Assembly (NCBI GenBank): GCA_034506395.1
Contig: JAPDPQ010000006.1
Coordinates: 62,001-126,000, forward strand
Length of the DNA: 64,000 nucleotides
Source of the DNA: a candidate division KSB1 bacterium
Lineage (GTDB): Bacteria > Zhuqueibacterota > Zhuqueibacteria > Thermofontimicrobiales > Thermofontimicrobiaceae
Reading direction: 5' to 3'
Every line of letters starts with the position of its first letter. Position 1 is the stretch's first letter. Positions 34,750-43,293 of this stretch are shown in pieces. The notes under the pieces were generated by a model. It saw only the letters and a list, made by a program, of their open reading frames with translations. It searched no databases and was not told the DNA's origin. The position numbers and the translations under genes were made by a program.

Positions 34750-35292
34750 CTAAGTAATAGCCTTCATTTTAATTTGATTTCGATTTATGCCTGGAGGCAA
34801 TCCTTGAGGGTAGCGCGCAAATGGCGCAAAACGACTCAAAGGCTGTTTTGGATAATCTAAAATCGGTTCAAATGATCGAGTACTAACAGCTATGCTGCCG
34901 CCGATTATCCAAATAGGTGCCGTGATCAACAAAAGGAAACCATTCGAAAATGTTGACAGCGTACCGCAAACAACCAAAACTCCCATTCGTTCCGCATCTG
35001 ATTTGTAAGTCACCAGTCGTGCCGACTTGATACTGGATACAGCGATCGCATGAAATGTTACGTTTGCAATGAAAATAGAGTCTGCACCAATTGCAATGAG
35101 CTCGCCAGAAAGCTGTGCCTTCGCTTTTGAGTTGGAATAATATTTCACTTCTAACCATCCACCATAGCTTTCAATTTGCATATTGAGGGGAGTTGCAAGC
35201 CAAATTCGAGGCGCATGGGTGACAGCACAACTGCTAACAAGAAAAGATAAAAACAGCACAAAAACGCTGTGGGTTTTATTAAGGTCTCGCAT
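34750..35292 (-). CDS. Putative lipoprotein, unknown function
   Basis: 180 aa. Lipoprotein signal VFVLFLSFLVSSCAV puts the Cys at about residue 22; then a beta-rich domain (GGWLEVKYYSNSKAKAQLSG, GADSIFIANVTFHAIAV) and a hydrophobic hairpin (LLLITAPIWIIGGSIAV) before a Pro/Arg-rich tail. The start overlaps the end of the upstream gene by 14 bp, so the two are co-translated. The TAG stop is 6 bp from GTTAGGC, as in cassettes. The domain resembles small envelope proteins that sense or regulate, but no family is assigned. Confidence 0.7.
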   Translation of the reverse strand: MRDLNKTHSVFVLFLSFLVSSCAVTHAPRIWLATPLNMQIESYGGWLEVKYYSNSKAKAQLSGELIAIGADSIFIANVTFHAIAVSSIKSARLVTYKSDAERMGVLVVCGTLSTFSNGFLLLITAPIWIIGGSIAVSTRSFEPILDYPKQPLSRFAPFARYPQGLPPGINRNQIKMKAIT

Positions 35293-36877
35293 AGCGGCTC
35301 CTCCAAAAACAATATTCTATTTCTTTTTCCACTCGCTTGAATTCAGGAGCTAAACGTTTTAAAGCGGTCTGAGGATCGAAGAGCATCTGCGCAAGAAAGA
35401 ATGGATTTTCCTCTTCGATCCACTCCTTACGAATCCATTCAAGATAATATCCCTGGCTTTCGAGAAAGAATTCGTAATTACCAGTAGCATTTGGCATGTG
35501 ATATTTCAGCGTGTAGGTATCTCCTGGAAGGGATATTAATACTTTTGTAGAATCACAGAGTGTGGCAAGTGCTTGATCATCTTCAAGGCCATCTTTAAGA
35601 ACCTTGAGAGGCTGTAAGCGAATCGCTTGAACTGCTTGAGATATTACAGCCAGACCAACGTAGTCGATCCGCCAATTTCCTTTGGTCATCCTTAAGCGGA
35701 TTTTTGCGGATCGCCCAACAAGTTGACCCAATGGCACGAGATGAAAATCAGTCGCCAGAGGGCCGTATTCATTGACCTGGTTTAATATTTTCCAATTTCC
35801 TACATCATCTTGTATTAAAACCTCAATACCGCTCAAGATTTTTTGAATAGAATTTTGATTTTGTTTAATTTTCTTGCGCTCGATCTGCGCAATCCAATAG
35901 CCAACGTTGTTTCCCATGTAGGCGTAAGTTTGATACAAAAGATAGGTAGTTAAAAGAGTCTGTCTGCATCCAATAATTAAACCACAGGTTTGCTGGGGGA
36001 TATTTTCAAATTCTAGTTCAATGACTTCTTTAGCACCCAAATATGTCGAATCTGCTCTGCTATAACGTTCATTGCCATCGGCATCTAAAAGAAACTTGAG
36101 ACAATTGCCTTCTGGGGCTGTTGCAGAAATGGGAGGAATGACGGAGGTGCATTCCCAAAACTGTCCATTAAGATCTGCAAAAATACGGTGACCGCTTGTC
36201 CTGGGAACAGCAAGAAGATTGACACGACGGACCACGTGGGTCTCCAGCGCTTCGTTTCTCATCTGGAGAGCGAACTCTTCACCGCTTGCTGAAGCGTGAA
36301 ATAAAGCATCAACATCCGTTGCTTCTAAAGAAGGTGCAATGCTCGCCGAGAAACCCTCGGCTTCCAGACGGAAGCTATCTCCATCTGACGTATAGAAGGT
36401 CGGGCAGGATCCAAAGCAGGCCTTCGAATTTGTTATACAATAAATCGTTATCGCCGCCGTGATTCCTGTGAACACCATCAATCCTGCTACCGCATCTGAG
36501 GCTTCGAGAACATTGGTTTCAAAAATGGCCACGGAATCCAGACCGATTTTAAATTGCCCCTGCTGCAATATTTCACGAACGGCATTGTACAGCATACCGT
36601 CTCCGAGCACATGGTGCCGCTGCTCATCCAATGACCAATTTTGCAAGACATAAACGTTGCCATTTTTCATGTGTACCTTCAAAAACGGGGAAGAGTCTCG
36701 CATCAGCTTTAGACGACCTTCACTAAATTTCTTAAATGACTCAGGTTCTGTAATCTTACGATTAATTTTCTTGAAGGCTGAGCATCCAAGCAAGATTACA
36801 ATAAGCGACAGTGCCATTATCATAATAATACGATATGACGGGTTTATCGTAAACTTCGAGTTTTTCAAGGCAGTCAT
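35279..36877 (-). CDS. Large putative lipoprotein, conserved unknown
   Basis: 532 aa from ATG 36875-36877, chosen for AGGAGG at 36888-36893; a start 12 codons earlier lacks one. Lipobox IVILLGCSAF. After it come KVHMKNGNVYVLQNW, a hydrophobic hairpin (AVAGLMVFTGITAAITIYC), a Cys-rich motif SKACFGSCPTFYTSDGDSF followed by LEAEGFSASIAPSLEATDVDAL, then a long beta-rich C-terminal region with GKNWRIDYVGL-type strands. The CFGSCPTFY...D.F..EAEGFS block is conserved in uncharacterised envelope proteins of FCB bacteria. It is coupled to the smaller lipoprotein downstream. Confidence 0.75.
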   Translation of the reverse strand: MTALKNSKFTINPSYRIIMIMALSLIVILLGCSAFKKINRKITEPESFKKFSEGRLKLMRDSSPFLKVHMKNGNVYVLQNWSLDEQRHHVLGDGMLYNAVREILQQGQFKIGLDSVAIFETNVLEASDAVAGLMVFTGITAAITIYCITNSKACFGSCPTFYTSDGDSFRLEAEGFSASIAPSLEATDVDALFHASASGEEFALQMRNEALETHVVRRVNLLAVPRTSGHRIFADLNGQFWECTSVIPPISATAPEGNCLKFLLDADGNERYSRADSTYLGAKEVIELEFENIPQQTCGLIIGCRQTLLTTYLLYQTYAYMGNNVGYWIAQIERKKIKQNQNSIQKILSGIEVLIQDDVGNWKILNQVNEYGPLATDFHLVPLGQLVGRSAKIRLRMTKGNWRIDYVGLAVISQAVQAIRLQPLKVLKDGLEDDQALATLCDSTKVLISLPGDTYTLKYHMPNATGNYEFFLESQGYYLEWIRKEWIEEENPFFLAQMLFDPQTALKRLAPEFKRVEKEIEYCFWRSRYARP

Positions 36878-36930
36878 GATTGCAACACCTCCTCGGAGAA
36901 GAATTTTCTCCAATTTTATTCTTTAAAAAG

Positions 36931-37063
36931 GCATAACGCAAGCTTCACCTGCGCGAGGGCTTAGAACCACAGCACGTTGGATTTGCACGAAACATTTGCC
37001 GTCGCAGCAAACATTTGAATTTATGCTGAACCGCCTTCGCGTCGGGTGCAAGCAGTGTTAGCT
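36931..37063 (-). other. Long attC site (attC-6b, VCR-like)
   Basis: GCATAAC (36931-36937) and GTTAGCT (37057-37063) bound 133 bp. Arms AAGCTTCACCTGCGCGAGG and CCTTCGCGTCGGGTGCAAGC pair with several extra bases. It is separated from the next site by only 11 bp, so the unit between carries no gene. Confidence 0.7.
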
Positions 37064-37074
37064 GAAATATTCAT

Positions 37075-37137
37075 TTCCAACATCATGCCGCTCAGCCTCG
37101 CCGCAGAAGCGGCGTCAGTTACAGCGGCGAGTTAGCC
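37075..37137 (-). other. Integron attC site (attC-7)
   Basis: TTCCAAC (37075-37081) and GTTAGCC (37131-37137), 63 bp, with strong internal pairing (GCCGCTCAGCCTCGCCGC / GCGGCG...AGCGGC). The TAA stop of the OLD-type gene lies inside R'' at 37132-37134. R'' GCGGGCTAAC matches the cassette start GTTAGCCCGC at 38958-38967. Confidence 0.78.
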
Positions 37138-38916
37138 CGCGCCGCTCTTTTGAGGGCTTGTTGCCCATTTTAATATCGTCTCGATTTCTGAGTGTATTTG
37201 CACTTCACCATTGCGGACTTTTTGACTTACAGCCGCATATTGTCCCTTGGAACTGGATGACAAACCGAAGTAATTCTCTATTTCCCCTTCAGCAAGCACC
37301 CAAATCTTGGCCTCACTCTGGAGTCGCTCACGCAACGGTTGGGCTTGTTGGTTCAACTCCTGCAAAATCAGGGCAAAGGCATCCGCTTTCTTATTAGGCG
37401 ATATATGGTGTTTCCCGTCAACTATCTCGGAAATCCCTCTCTGGTCCGCAAGCCGCCAGAAATCGGCGGCAAACTGGCTAAGACAGGGGTCAGCCCCTAG
37501 GCATTTACCTGCTCCATCCCATAGGAAATCCAGGTCAACCACTCCACAAGCAGAAAGCCCTATAGCTCGCAGGTAATTGGCCCAAACGGGAACAACTACT
37601 TTACTACCCGCTTCCACAACGGCAAGAGCTAATGGCTGTCCTTCAGGATGCCAAGACTTTCCCCCAAAATGCCAACTAGCCTCCAACAATGCTCGATCAG
37701 ATGGTCCCTCAACAACAAGTACGCAGTCAGCAAAAAGAAACTCGGCACTACTCGAGAACCTAAGGAGATTAACCAGTTGCTTGTCTTCGGGGTCGGGAAG
37801 CAAATTAGGGTCCGGGACAAGACAACACGTAGCTTGCAGTTTTGTATCAGGCGACACTGTTTGTCGAAGAATCAAGACGTTCTGAATGCGCTGAGATGTC
37901 ACAAGAAGCGGCGAATGTGTAGCAACTATCACCTGGTTACTCTCTGATATGCTCTCCAATATATTTCCCATCTCTCGTTGTAGAGCCGGGTGAAGGAATG
38001 CTTCTGGTTCCTCGAAGAGCAGGAGAAATGGTCTATGGATGTCGCCACCTGTTGCACGAAGTTCCTCGGCAAGCGCTCGCAGAAGAGCCAAGTAAAGCGC
38101 ACGCTGAAAACCTTGCCCTTTTCCCTCAAGCGGTGTCCAAGGACCCCTGTCTCTAAGTTCAACTGTAGCCGATGCCATAAGATCGTCTATCTCAGGCAGA
38201 CGGAATCTCAGACGAACATCTGCATCTTCAAAGACTGCTTGCATATGCTGTCTTATTCTCTGCTCAATGCGCCTAAGCTCTTCGGGTCTTTCATCAACAA
38301 TTTTGCCTTCCGTTTCAATAACATTGAACCGCCGCGCTGCCTTATCAAGGGTGTTTTTTACCTCCGATTCCAACTGTGCTGATACCTGCTCTACGATTTG
38401 CTTTAGAAGCTTCCCTAATGTAGCTGAACTTTTGGCCTGAGCTTCCTCATTCGGATCTTTGAATGCCTCAATAAAGATAGGTTCAGGCAAAAGCTGTTTG
38501 AGGGCGTTTTCAATGCCAGTAGGTAAACCAAAAGCATTTCCAGCCGGTTGCCATAGCTCCAACTTCCCAAGACCCAATGGCGAACGAGAAGCCAAGCGTC
38601 TAATTCGCAATCTATCATCAATAACACAGTTAGCTATCTTGGTTCGATGTCTTTCATCGCACAAAGGCAAATATTCGCCTACACCCTCGAAAACCGCTTC
38701 AAGAACAATCTGTTCGGCCTTTTGTGTTTCGTGCGTGTAAAAATCACTGTCAGACAAATCGCGTGCAGTTCCCTCGAGCAGCAATTTTAGAGCCAGTAGC
38801 ACAGCAGATTTTCCTGAATTGTTCCTACCAATCAAGATGGTGTAATCGTAGAGCGGTATCTCGATGTTGGCTAGAGAGCGAAACCCCTCAACTCGAAAAC
38901 TCGATAGCTTCATCAT
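37132..38916 (-). CDS. OLD-family ATP-dependent nuclease (AAA + TOPRIM), cassette gene
   Basis: About 594 aa. ABC-type ATPase head: Walker A LIGRNNSGKSAVLLAL, signature-like region GKGQGFQRALYLALLRAL, Walker B LLFEEPEAFLHP and VIVATHSPLLV. A TOPRIM domain follows with VLVVEGPSDRALLEA and GVVDLDFLWDG, the acidic metal site. The OLD family excludes phages and acts as a DNA nuclease; partners such as a UvrD-like GajB are not seen here, so this is a stand-alone class 1-like member. Start ATG 38916 has GGAG upstream. Ends inside attC-7. Confidence 0.9.
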   Translation of the reverse strand: MMKLSSFRVEGFRSLANIEIPLYDYTILIGRNNSGKSAVLLALKLLLEGTARDLSDSDFYTHETQKAEQIVLEAVFEGVGEYLPLCDERHRTKIANCVIDDRLRIRRLASRSPLGLGKLELWQPAGNAFGLPTGIENALKQLLPEPIFIEAFKDPNEEAQAKSSATLGKLLKQIVEQVSAQLESEVKNTLDKAARRFNVIETEGKIVDERPEELRRIEQRIRQHMQAVFEDADVRLRFRLPEIDDLMASATVELRDRGPWTPLEGKGQGFQRALYLALLRALAEELRATGGDIHRPFLLLFEEPEAFLHPALQREMGNILESISESNQVIVATHSPLLVTSQRIQNVLILRQTVSPDTKLQATCCLVPDPNLLPDPEDKQLVNLLRFSSSAEFLFADCVLVVEGPSDRALLEASWHFGGKSWHPEGQPLALAVVEAGSKVVVPVWANYLRAIGLSACGVVDLDFLWDGAGKCLGADPCLSQFAADFWRLADQRGISEIVDGKHHISPNKKADAFALILQELNQQAQPLRERLQSEAKIWVLAEGEIENYFGLSSSSKGQYAAVSQKVRNGEVQIHSEIETILKWATSPQKSGAG

Positions 38917-38960
38917 AGTAAGTACAAATCTCCAATGTCCCACAGTTTAGCAAGATCGCG

Positions 38961-39037
38961 GGCTAACGGCTCGCGCTTCAGCCGCCTCGAGCGAGCGAAG
39001 CGAGCGGAGCACGGTCGGCTGGAGCGAGTGGTTAGGC
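38961..39037 (-). other. Integron attC site (attC-8)
   Basis: GGCTAAC (38961-38967) and GTTAGGC (39031-39037), 77 bp, with arms CTCGCGCTTCAGCCG and CGGCTGGAGCGAG and core gagcgagcgaagcgagcgg, nearly the same core as attC-1. The TAA stop of the upstream gene (39032-39034) lies inside R''. Confidence 0.9.
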
Positions 39038-39925
39038 GGCTTTTCCTTTAACAGGCGCACTCTCGATAAAATAACGACGTGTACCATCTAGTTCTAGCAA
39101 TTCTTTGTACATCCGTGCGTACTTCTCTGTTTCTGTAGGCTCAGATGTTGCTACGACACTCACTATGCGATTGTCAGGTCCAATAAAAACTTCCCATGCT
39201 ATTCTACCTTTGGTTTCAACTACAAAAAATCTTCTCAGGTGAGCAGGTGTTACTCGTGCGTCAGCAACATATGTCTCAACGCCCAATTTAACTTGTGTTG
39301 AAAGTATCTCTTTGACTTCGTCATTATCTAATTCTTCTGGACGACTAATAAAAAACACTCTTTTTATCTTGCCACCACCAGCGATGAACCTTGCCATTGC
39401 TTGCTCCATTGGCTGGTTTTTCCAGAAATACCTTTGATAAGGAAGGCTGGTAGCTAGAAACGTTGCGCGCGGATACGCTTCAAGTGTTCTCTTGTAGAAA
39501 TAACGAAACAGATCTATGTCATGAAACTCGAAAGTTCGCCTTGTTATAGCGCGTTCAACGCTGGTGAGTAGATCTGAAATATGTTCGCCAAAAATCACAT
39601 CAAGGTTCGGATCAAGTTGACTTCTCAAACTTGCAATCTTTTCTGTTGTCTCTTGGTGGACATAAGAGCGTAAATCAAGCACAGCCGATTCCAAGACTCC
39701 AAGTTTATTTACAATGCCAGAAGTCATATATCCTAACAAGATACTCACCAAAAGGAGAGTTAAAGTGGGTATATGTGCCGCAAGCCAAGGAATAGCGTCT
39801 AGGAATCCTAACAAGTCCAGAAGTGAGACGAGCCCACTCAAACCCGCCGCTACATAAAATACATATTCTTCGATGGACTTTGTTTTAGATGTATTTGGCT
39901 TTGTCATAGCTACTGATCTCTGCAT
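39032..39925 (-). CDS. Two-helix membrane-anchored protein, cassette gene, unknown function
   Basis: 297 aa. The N-terminus has two transmembrane helices (VFYVAAGLSGLVSLLDLLGFL and LAAHIPTLTLLLVSILLGYM), then a coiled linker (LGVLESAVLDLRSYVHQETT), then a roughly 190-residue soluble alpha/beta domain with FEFHDIDLFRYFYKRTLEAY, ATSLPYQRYFWKN, GGGKIKRVFFISRPEEL and an AWEVFIGPDNRIVSVVATSEP strand. The soluble part is reminiscent of phospholipase D-like folds, but the HKD motifs are not visible. It stops inside attC-8 and starts after attC-9, so it is an exact cassette, next to an OLD nuclease cassette. Confidence 0.75.
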   Translation of the reverse strand: MQRSVAMTKPNTSKTKSIEEYVFYVAAGLSGLVSLLDLLGFLDAIPWLAAHIPTLTLLLVSILLGYMTSGIVNKLGVLESAVLDLRSYVHQETTEKIASLRSQLDPNLDVIFGEHISDLLTSVERAITRRTFEFHDIDLFRYFYKRTLEAYPRATFLATSLPYQRYFWKNQPMEQAMARFIAGGGKIKRVFFISRPEELDNDEVKEILSTQVKLGVETYVADARVTPAHLRRFFVVETKGRIAWEVFIGPDNRIVSVVATSEPTETEKYARMYKELLELDGTRRYFIESAPVKGKAA

Positions 39926-39943
39926 AGCTTTCTATAGCCTACC

Positions 39944-40014
39944 GCCTAACGGCCAGGGCTCAGCCACGTCGCGGAGCGCATCGGAGCAACGTCGGCTGCA
40001 ACCCGTTGTTGGGC
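39944..40014 (-). other. Integron attC site (attC-9)
   Basis: GCCTAAC (39944-39950) and GTTGGGC (40008-40014), 71 bp. Arms GGGCTCAGCCACGT and ACGTCGGCTGCAACCC pair with bulged bases. R'' GCCGCCCAAC matches TTGGGCGGCT at about 40910-40919, the start of the CPBP cassette. Confidence 0.9.
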
Positions 40015-40140
40015 GGCTCTCCCAGCGTGCGAATACAACTTACATCCTGTTTAGGTCAAATAACGTGCTTTTCTGCACGGGATAGATTGGTCGGCTTGAA
40101 CAGAATTACCACTACGACTGCCCACACCATGATCAGCGTG

Positions 40141-40875
40141 CTAATGATAGCCGAAACCATCCCTACTTTGCACGCCGTGCACCCAGTGGTGGAAATTGAA
40201 TACACCATGAAGTAAAGTCACCATCAAAATACTGCCGCCAGTGCTATTGTACAGCCAAGTAAATACAATGGCTCCTGCAAGAACCCCCAGCAAGAATCCG
40301 ATGACAATTGTGGGGTCGTAGAGGTAGAAAAAGGCAGACAGATGCCAGAGTGCCCAAAACACCCACAGAATAACAGTGGCGGAAAGTGCACTGTGATTCT
40401 TCTGCAACCTGGGGAGCGCATACCCACGCCAACCAGTCTCTTCGCCAATACCATAGGTCAATAGCCATAAGAACGAAGAGCCCAAACCGAGGTTGGGAAG
40501 AAAATCAACCTGACCTAGTAGGCTTAAGTCCAGCAACTGTCCTTGTATGAGACGAAGCACAAGGGCAACAATCACGTACAGCGCAAGCGGCGAGATAGCC
40601 ACAAGCCACCACATTGGTTACACACGCCACTTCAATATTCGTCCAAAGAGTTCCCTTAGTCCACCGACACCGCCTGTAAGCCAAGTCATGATGACTGCTG
40701 ACAATATTGGCCCATAGCCAGCCAGATAGTTGATGGAAAATGGAATGGGTGCTTGGCTCAAGCCCTCTGCTTTGAATGCCAAAGGAATCTGCACTGCCCA
40801 TGAAATCGCATAGGCGAGAATGAAATACGCAACAAGCGAATGTCGTTTCGACCAAGTTGACATGCTGTTAGCCAT
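40141..40875 (-). pseudogene. CPBP intramembrane protease gene interrupted by one in-frame TAA
   Basis: The frame from ATG 40875 reads 85 codons (MANSMSTWSKRHSLVAYFIL ... GRILKWRV), meets TAA at 40618-40620, and continues in the same frame with PMWWLVAISPLALYVIVALV, GEETGWRGYALPRLQ (EExxxR motif), WALWHLSAFFYL and TLLHGVFNFHHW. All protease motifs lie after the stop, so a restart at ATG 40612-40614 could still give a truncated membrane protein. In relatives the W-R-V-x-x-W-W region is continuous, so a nonsense change is likely. It is enclosed by attC-9 and the duplicated segment, so it is the first cassette of the right block. Confidence 0.78.
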
Positions 40876-40924
40876 AATGTGCCTTCCTTCTGTCAGCGGA
40901 CTACTTGGCGTAGCCGCCCAAAAT

Positions 40925-41215
40925 AATGATTAGCTGCCAATATCTTTTAATTTGATATGGCTATATTCAGGGAAAAATGTCTATATTTATCCAAAAATCT
41001 CAAATTTTCCTACCAATAGGAAATATATTTTCCTATTTCTAGCCATTTTTTTAGGAGGGATCCTTGTTATTTATTTTCCTATTTACTATACATTTTTATT
41101 TTTCCTTTGCAATTATATTCTCCAATACCAAAACTACCGATTCTTTATAAAGCAATTCCCAGAGCTTAGTATTGGGATTCCATTTTCCACATGCTGCTCG
41201 AAAGAACTCACCGAA
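40925..41215. repeat. 300-bp duplicated segment, copy 2 (possible attI/leader region)
   Basis: The homologue of 12233-12540. Its left edge, reading TTGGGCGGCTACG on minus, meets the CPBP cassette start; the usual G before TT is T here. The right part encodes, on minus, a short frame with RAACGKWNPNTKLWEL and VVLVLENIIAKEK. This resembles a small protein pattern (GGkWNP..klWEL.Y..V..L.L) that I have seen near mobile genes, but its function is unknown. Confidence 0.7.
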
Positions 41216-41272
41216 ATGAAGCTCACGATATATTATCCTTAGCCTGATTATTTTATCAAGTAATAAAATAAT

Positions 41273-41401
41273 TAGCTTCATCCAATGAGCGTAGGCTTCT
41301 TCCGTCTTCATGCTGTAATGCTTGGTATTGAGGGCATTCTTTACCTGATCCAATAATTTTAGTCTCGTGTCAATAGCAGGATTGTAGCGGTCTTGAGACA
41401 T
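41273..41401 (-). pseudogene. intI: Relic of an integron integrase N-terminus
   Basis: From ATG 41399-41401 the frame gives MSQDRYNPAIDTRL, then KLLDQVKNALNTKHYSMKTE and EAYAHWMKLIILL. The pattern LLDQVr.alr.kHYS.rTE.aY..Wik.fi is the start of the SAM-like N-terminal domain of integron integrases (IntI). Similarity ends near 41273; no catalytic domain (RHRY tyrosine recombinase residues) follows, so the gene is truncated. It points in the same direction as the cassettes, as in the 'reverse' integrons known from some spirochaetes and planctomycetes, not the class 1 layout. Confidence 0.7.
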
Positions 41402-41717
41402 GTTCGCTCCATCAAATCGTTCATGATGAAAGGCGTTGGATCTTGGGCTGAAGTTTTCAAAAAATATCGGCGGGAGTCCCAATCAACCAGTTCAAATATA
41501 ATATATTCTTGCGAACCTGTCAAGAAAAAGTTTTAATGGTTAAAATTTCAGTTATCAATTTGTTCATCTATTTTCTGCCGCTCAATTGATCCCAGTCCAT
41601 TTCATGCATCTCAAGGTATTTCGCTTGATTTTTAATGATCGATTGGCTATATTAGCCTCACTCAATGCCAAGACATGCATCAATCGGGTGTCAATCGTTG
41701 AACTACGGAGATGTCTC

Positions 41718-43289
41718 ATGCTGAATAAAATTCTGCTCAAATCATATTTGATCTTTATCCTGTGTTTCATTAGCTTATTCTATCAAGCGAGAGCGACTGA
41801 ACCAGGGCAGTTGCCGTCGGTTATGCAATTCGCTGCCATCGATGTGCTGGTGGTTGTTTATACCAACACGGCTGGCGCTCAAATCTCGCCAGATGAAATT
41901 CTCAGGCTGAAAAATGGGATCGAACTGGCACGACTGTTCTACTGGCGCAATTCGGGTTGTCAGCTTCATCTCAATATTTCTTATTTGGAAATTCCCGATT
42001 TCAAGCCTAAAAAATTTTTCCCAGATGACGGATTGCTCTGGTCGAAATATGTCGAACCGGAACTCCGTCAGCATGGGATTCAGGACAATCAATACGGGGC
42101 AGTGGTAGCGATTTATGGTCCGCCTCGGGGCGGCGGCAATTACGGCGGGATGCAGATCCTCGGCAAAAGTGGCTATTCCTTTTTCCGCTATCCGTGCCGA
42201 TCATCGGTGCGTTATCCCGGCGAAGACCCGAACGTGGATTACCTGGCCACCTGGCTGTTCACCCACGAACTGCAGCATTCCATCGATCTGGTTTGTTATG
42301 ACAAGAGCGGAGCCGCTGAGATGTGGCACGGCGATAAGCCATTGGATTTCGCCATTCAAGCTGGTGAGGAGTTCAGTTATCAGGCTGAGATTTTGCGGCA
42401 TTTCAAGGGATATCTGAAGATCAAATCCCCTTGGGGCCGATTAGAACAGGCCGCAGATGCCGATGGCGATCATTTTCCGGATAACGATCCCCGTCTGCCG
42501 CTGGACGAGGTTCGGTTCGGCAGCGATACGACTCGCGCGGATAGCGATGGCGATGGCCTCGATGATCTGGCTGAGTTCATGGTTGGTATTTATCGCGGTA
42601 GCGATCCGAACAAAGCCGATTCCGACGATGATGGGATTCCGGACAAGGTCGATCCCTTTCCGCTGCATCGCATGAGCCATGAGATCCCGCTCTTCACTCC
42701 GCAATGGGAGGACGATTGGAACACCTGGTATCTGCTGACGAAAGAGTTGGATTTCTCATCGACTAAATTTCTCATGAGTCAGCCACTGAATGCCAAAATT
42801 TATCTGAACTGGGATGAAAATTACCTTTATTTCGGCTGCGAGATGAATGCCCCGGCCAAGCTGCATTTGGATATCGATCTGCTCAATGATGGTTGGTGGC
42901 ATGGCAAGGACAATTATCGGCTGGTGGTTGATCCATTTTCGCATCGGTTCGAGGAAATTCGAGTAATGGATACCTCCCCTTCGGTCCGCGGGTATCGCGA
43001 TACACTGGGCAAAGGGGATCACGAGATGTGGGATGATGAACCATCCTATATCGCCCATTTCGGCCGCATCTTGTTAGAATCTTCTGTTGCGCTCAGAACC
43101 AGGATCAGCGAGGACCGCTACCAAATTCGGATCAAAATTCCCAATAACGAGCGGATCCCGTTTAAACTGGAGCCGGGCAAAAAGATCGGTTGGCGCATCT
43201 ATTTCACCTCGCCCGATCCAGAGATCAGCAATTCCTGGGCAACGGTCTATGAGCAATACCGATTCTTCGACATAACTTTGAAACCGTAG
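41718..43289 (+). CDS. Secreted putative metallopeptidase with calcium-binding repeats and CBM9-like domain
   Basis: 523 aa from ATG 41718 (CGGAG 7 bp upstream). Signal peptide MLNKILLKSYLIFILCFISL. Residues 40-230: a domain with HELQH (His183, Glu184, His187), an HExxH zinc site, and VVAIYGPPRGGGNYGG before it. Residues 250-320: thrombospondin type 3-like repeats (DADGDHFPDNDP, DSDGDGLDDLAE, DSDDDGIPDKVDPFP). The C-terminal 190 residues form a beta-sandwich (AKIYLNWDENYLYFGCEMNA, WWHGKDNYRLVVDPF) like CBM9/DOMON. A third zinc ligand is not assigned. It is followed at 4 bp by the NusG-II gene, so it may share an operon. Confidence 0.78.
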   Translation: MLNKILLKSYLIFILCFISLFYQARATEPGQLPSVMQFAAIDVLVVVYTNTAGAQISPDEILRLKNGIELARLFYWRNSGCQLHLNISYLEIPDFKPKKFFPDDGLLWSKYVEPELRQHGIQDNQYGAVVAIYGPPRGGGNYGGMQILGKSGYSFFRYPCRSSVRYPGEDPNVDYLATWLFTHELQHSIDLVCYDKSGAAEMWHGDKPLDFAIQAGEEFSYQAEILRHFKGYLKIKSPWGRLEQAADADGDHFPDNDPRLPLDEVRFGSDTTRADSDGDGLDDLAEFMVGIYRGSDPNKADSDDDGIPDKVDPFPLHRMSHEIPLFTPQWEDDWNTWYLLTKELDFSSTKFLMSQPLNAKIYLNWDENYLYFGCEMNAPAKLHLDIDLLNDGWWHGKDNYRLVVDPFSHRFEEIRVMDTSPSVRGYRDTLGKGDHEMWDDEPSYIAHFGRILLESSVALRTRISEDRYQIRIKIPNNERIPFKLEPGKKIGWRIYFTSPDPEISNSWATVYEQYRFFDITLKP

Positions 43290-43293
43290 CGAG

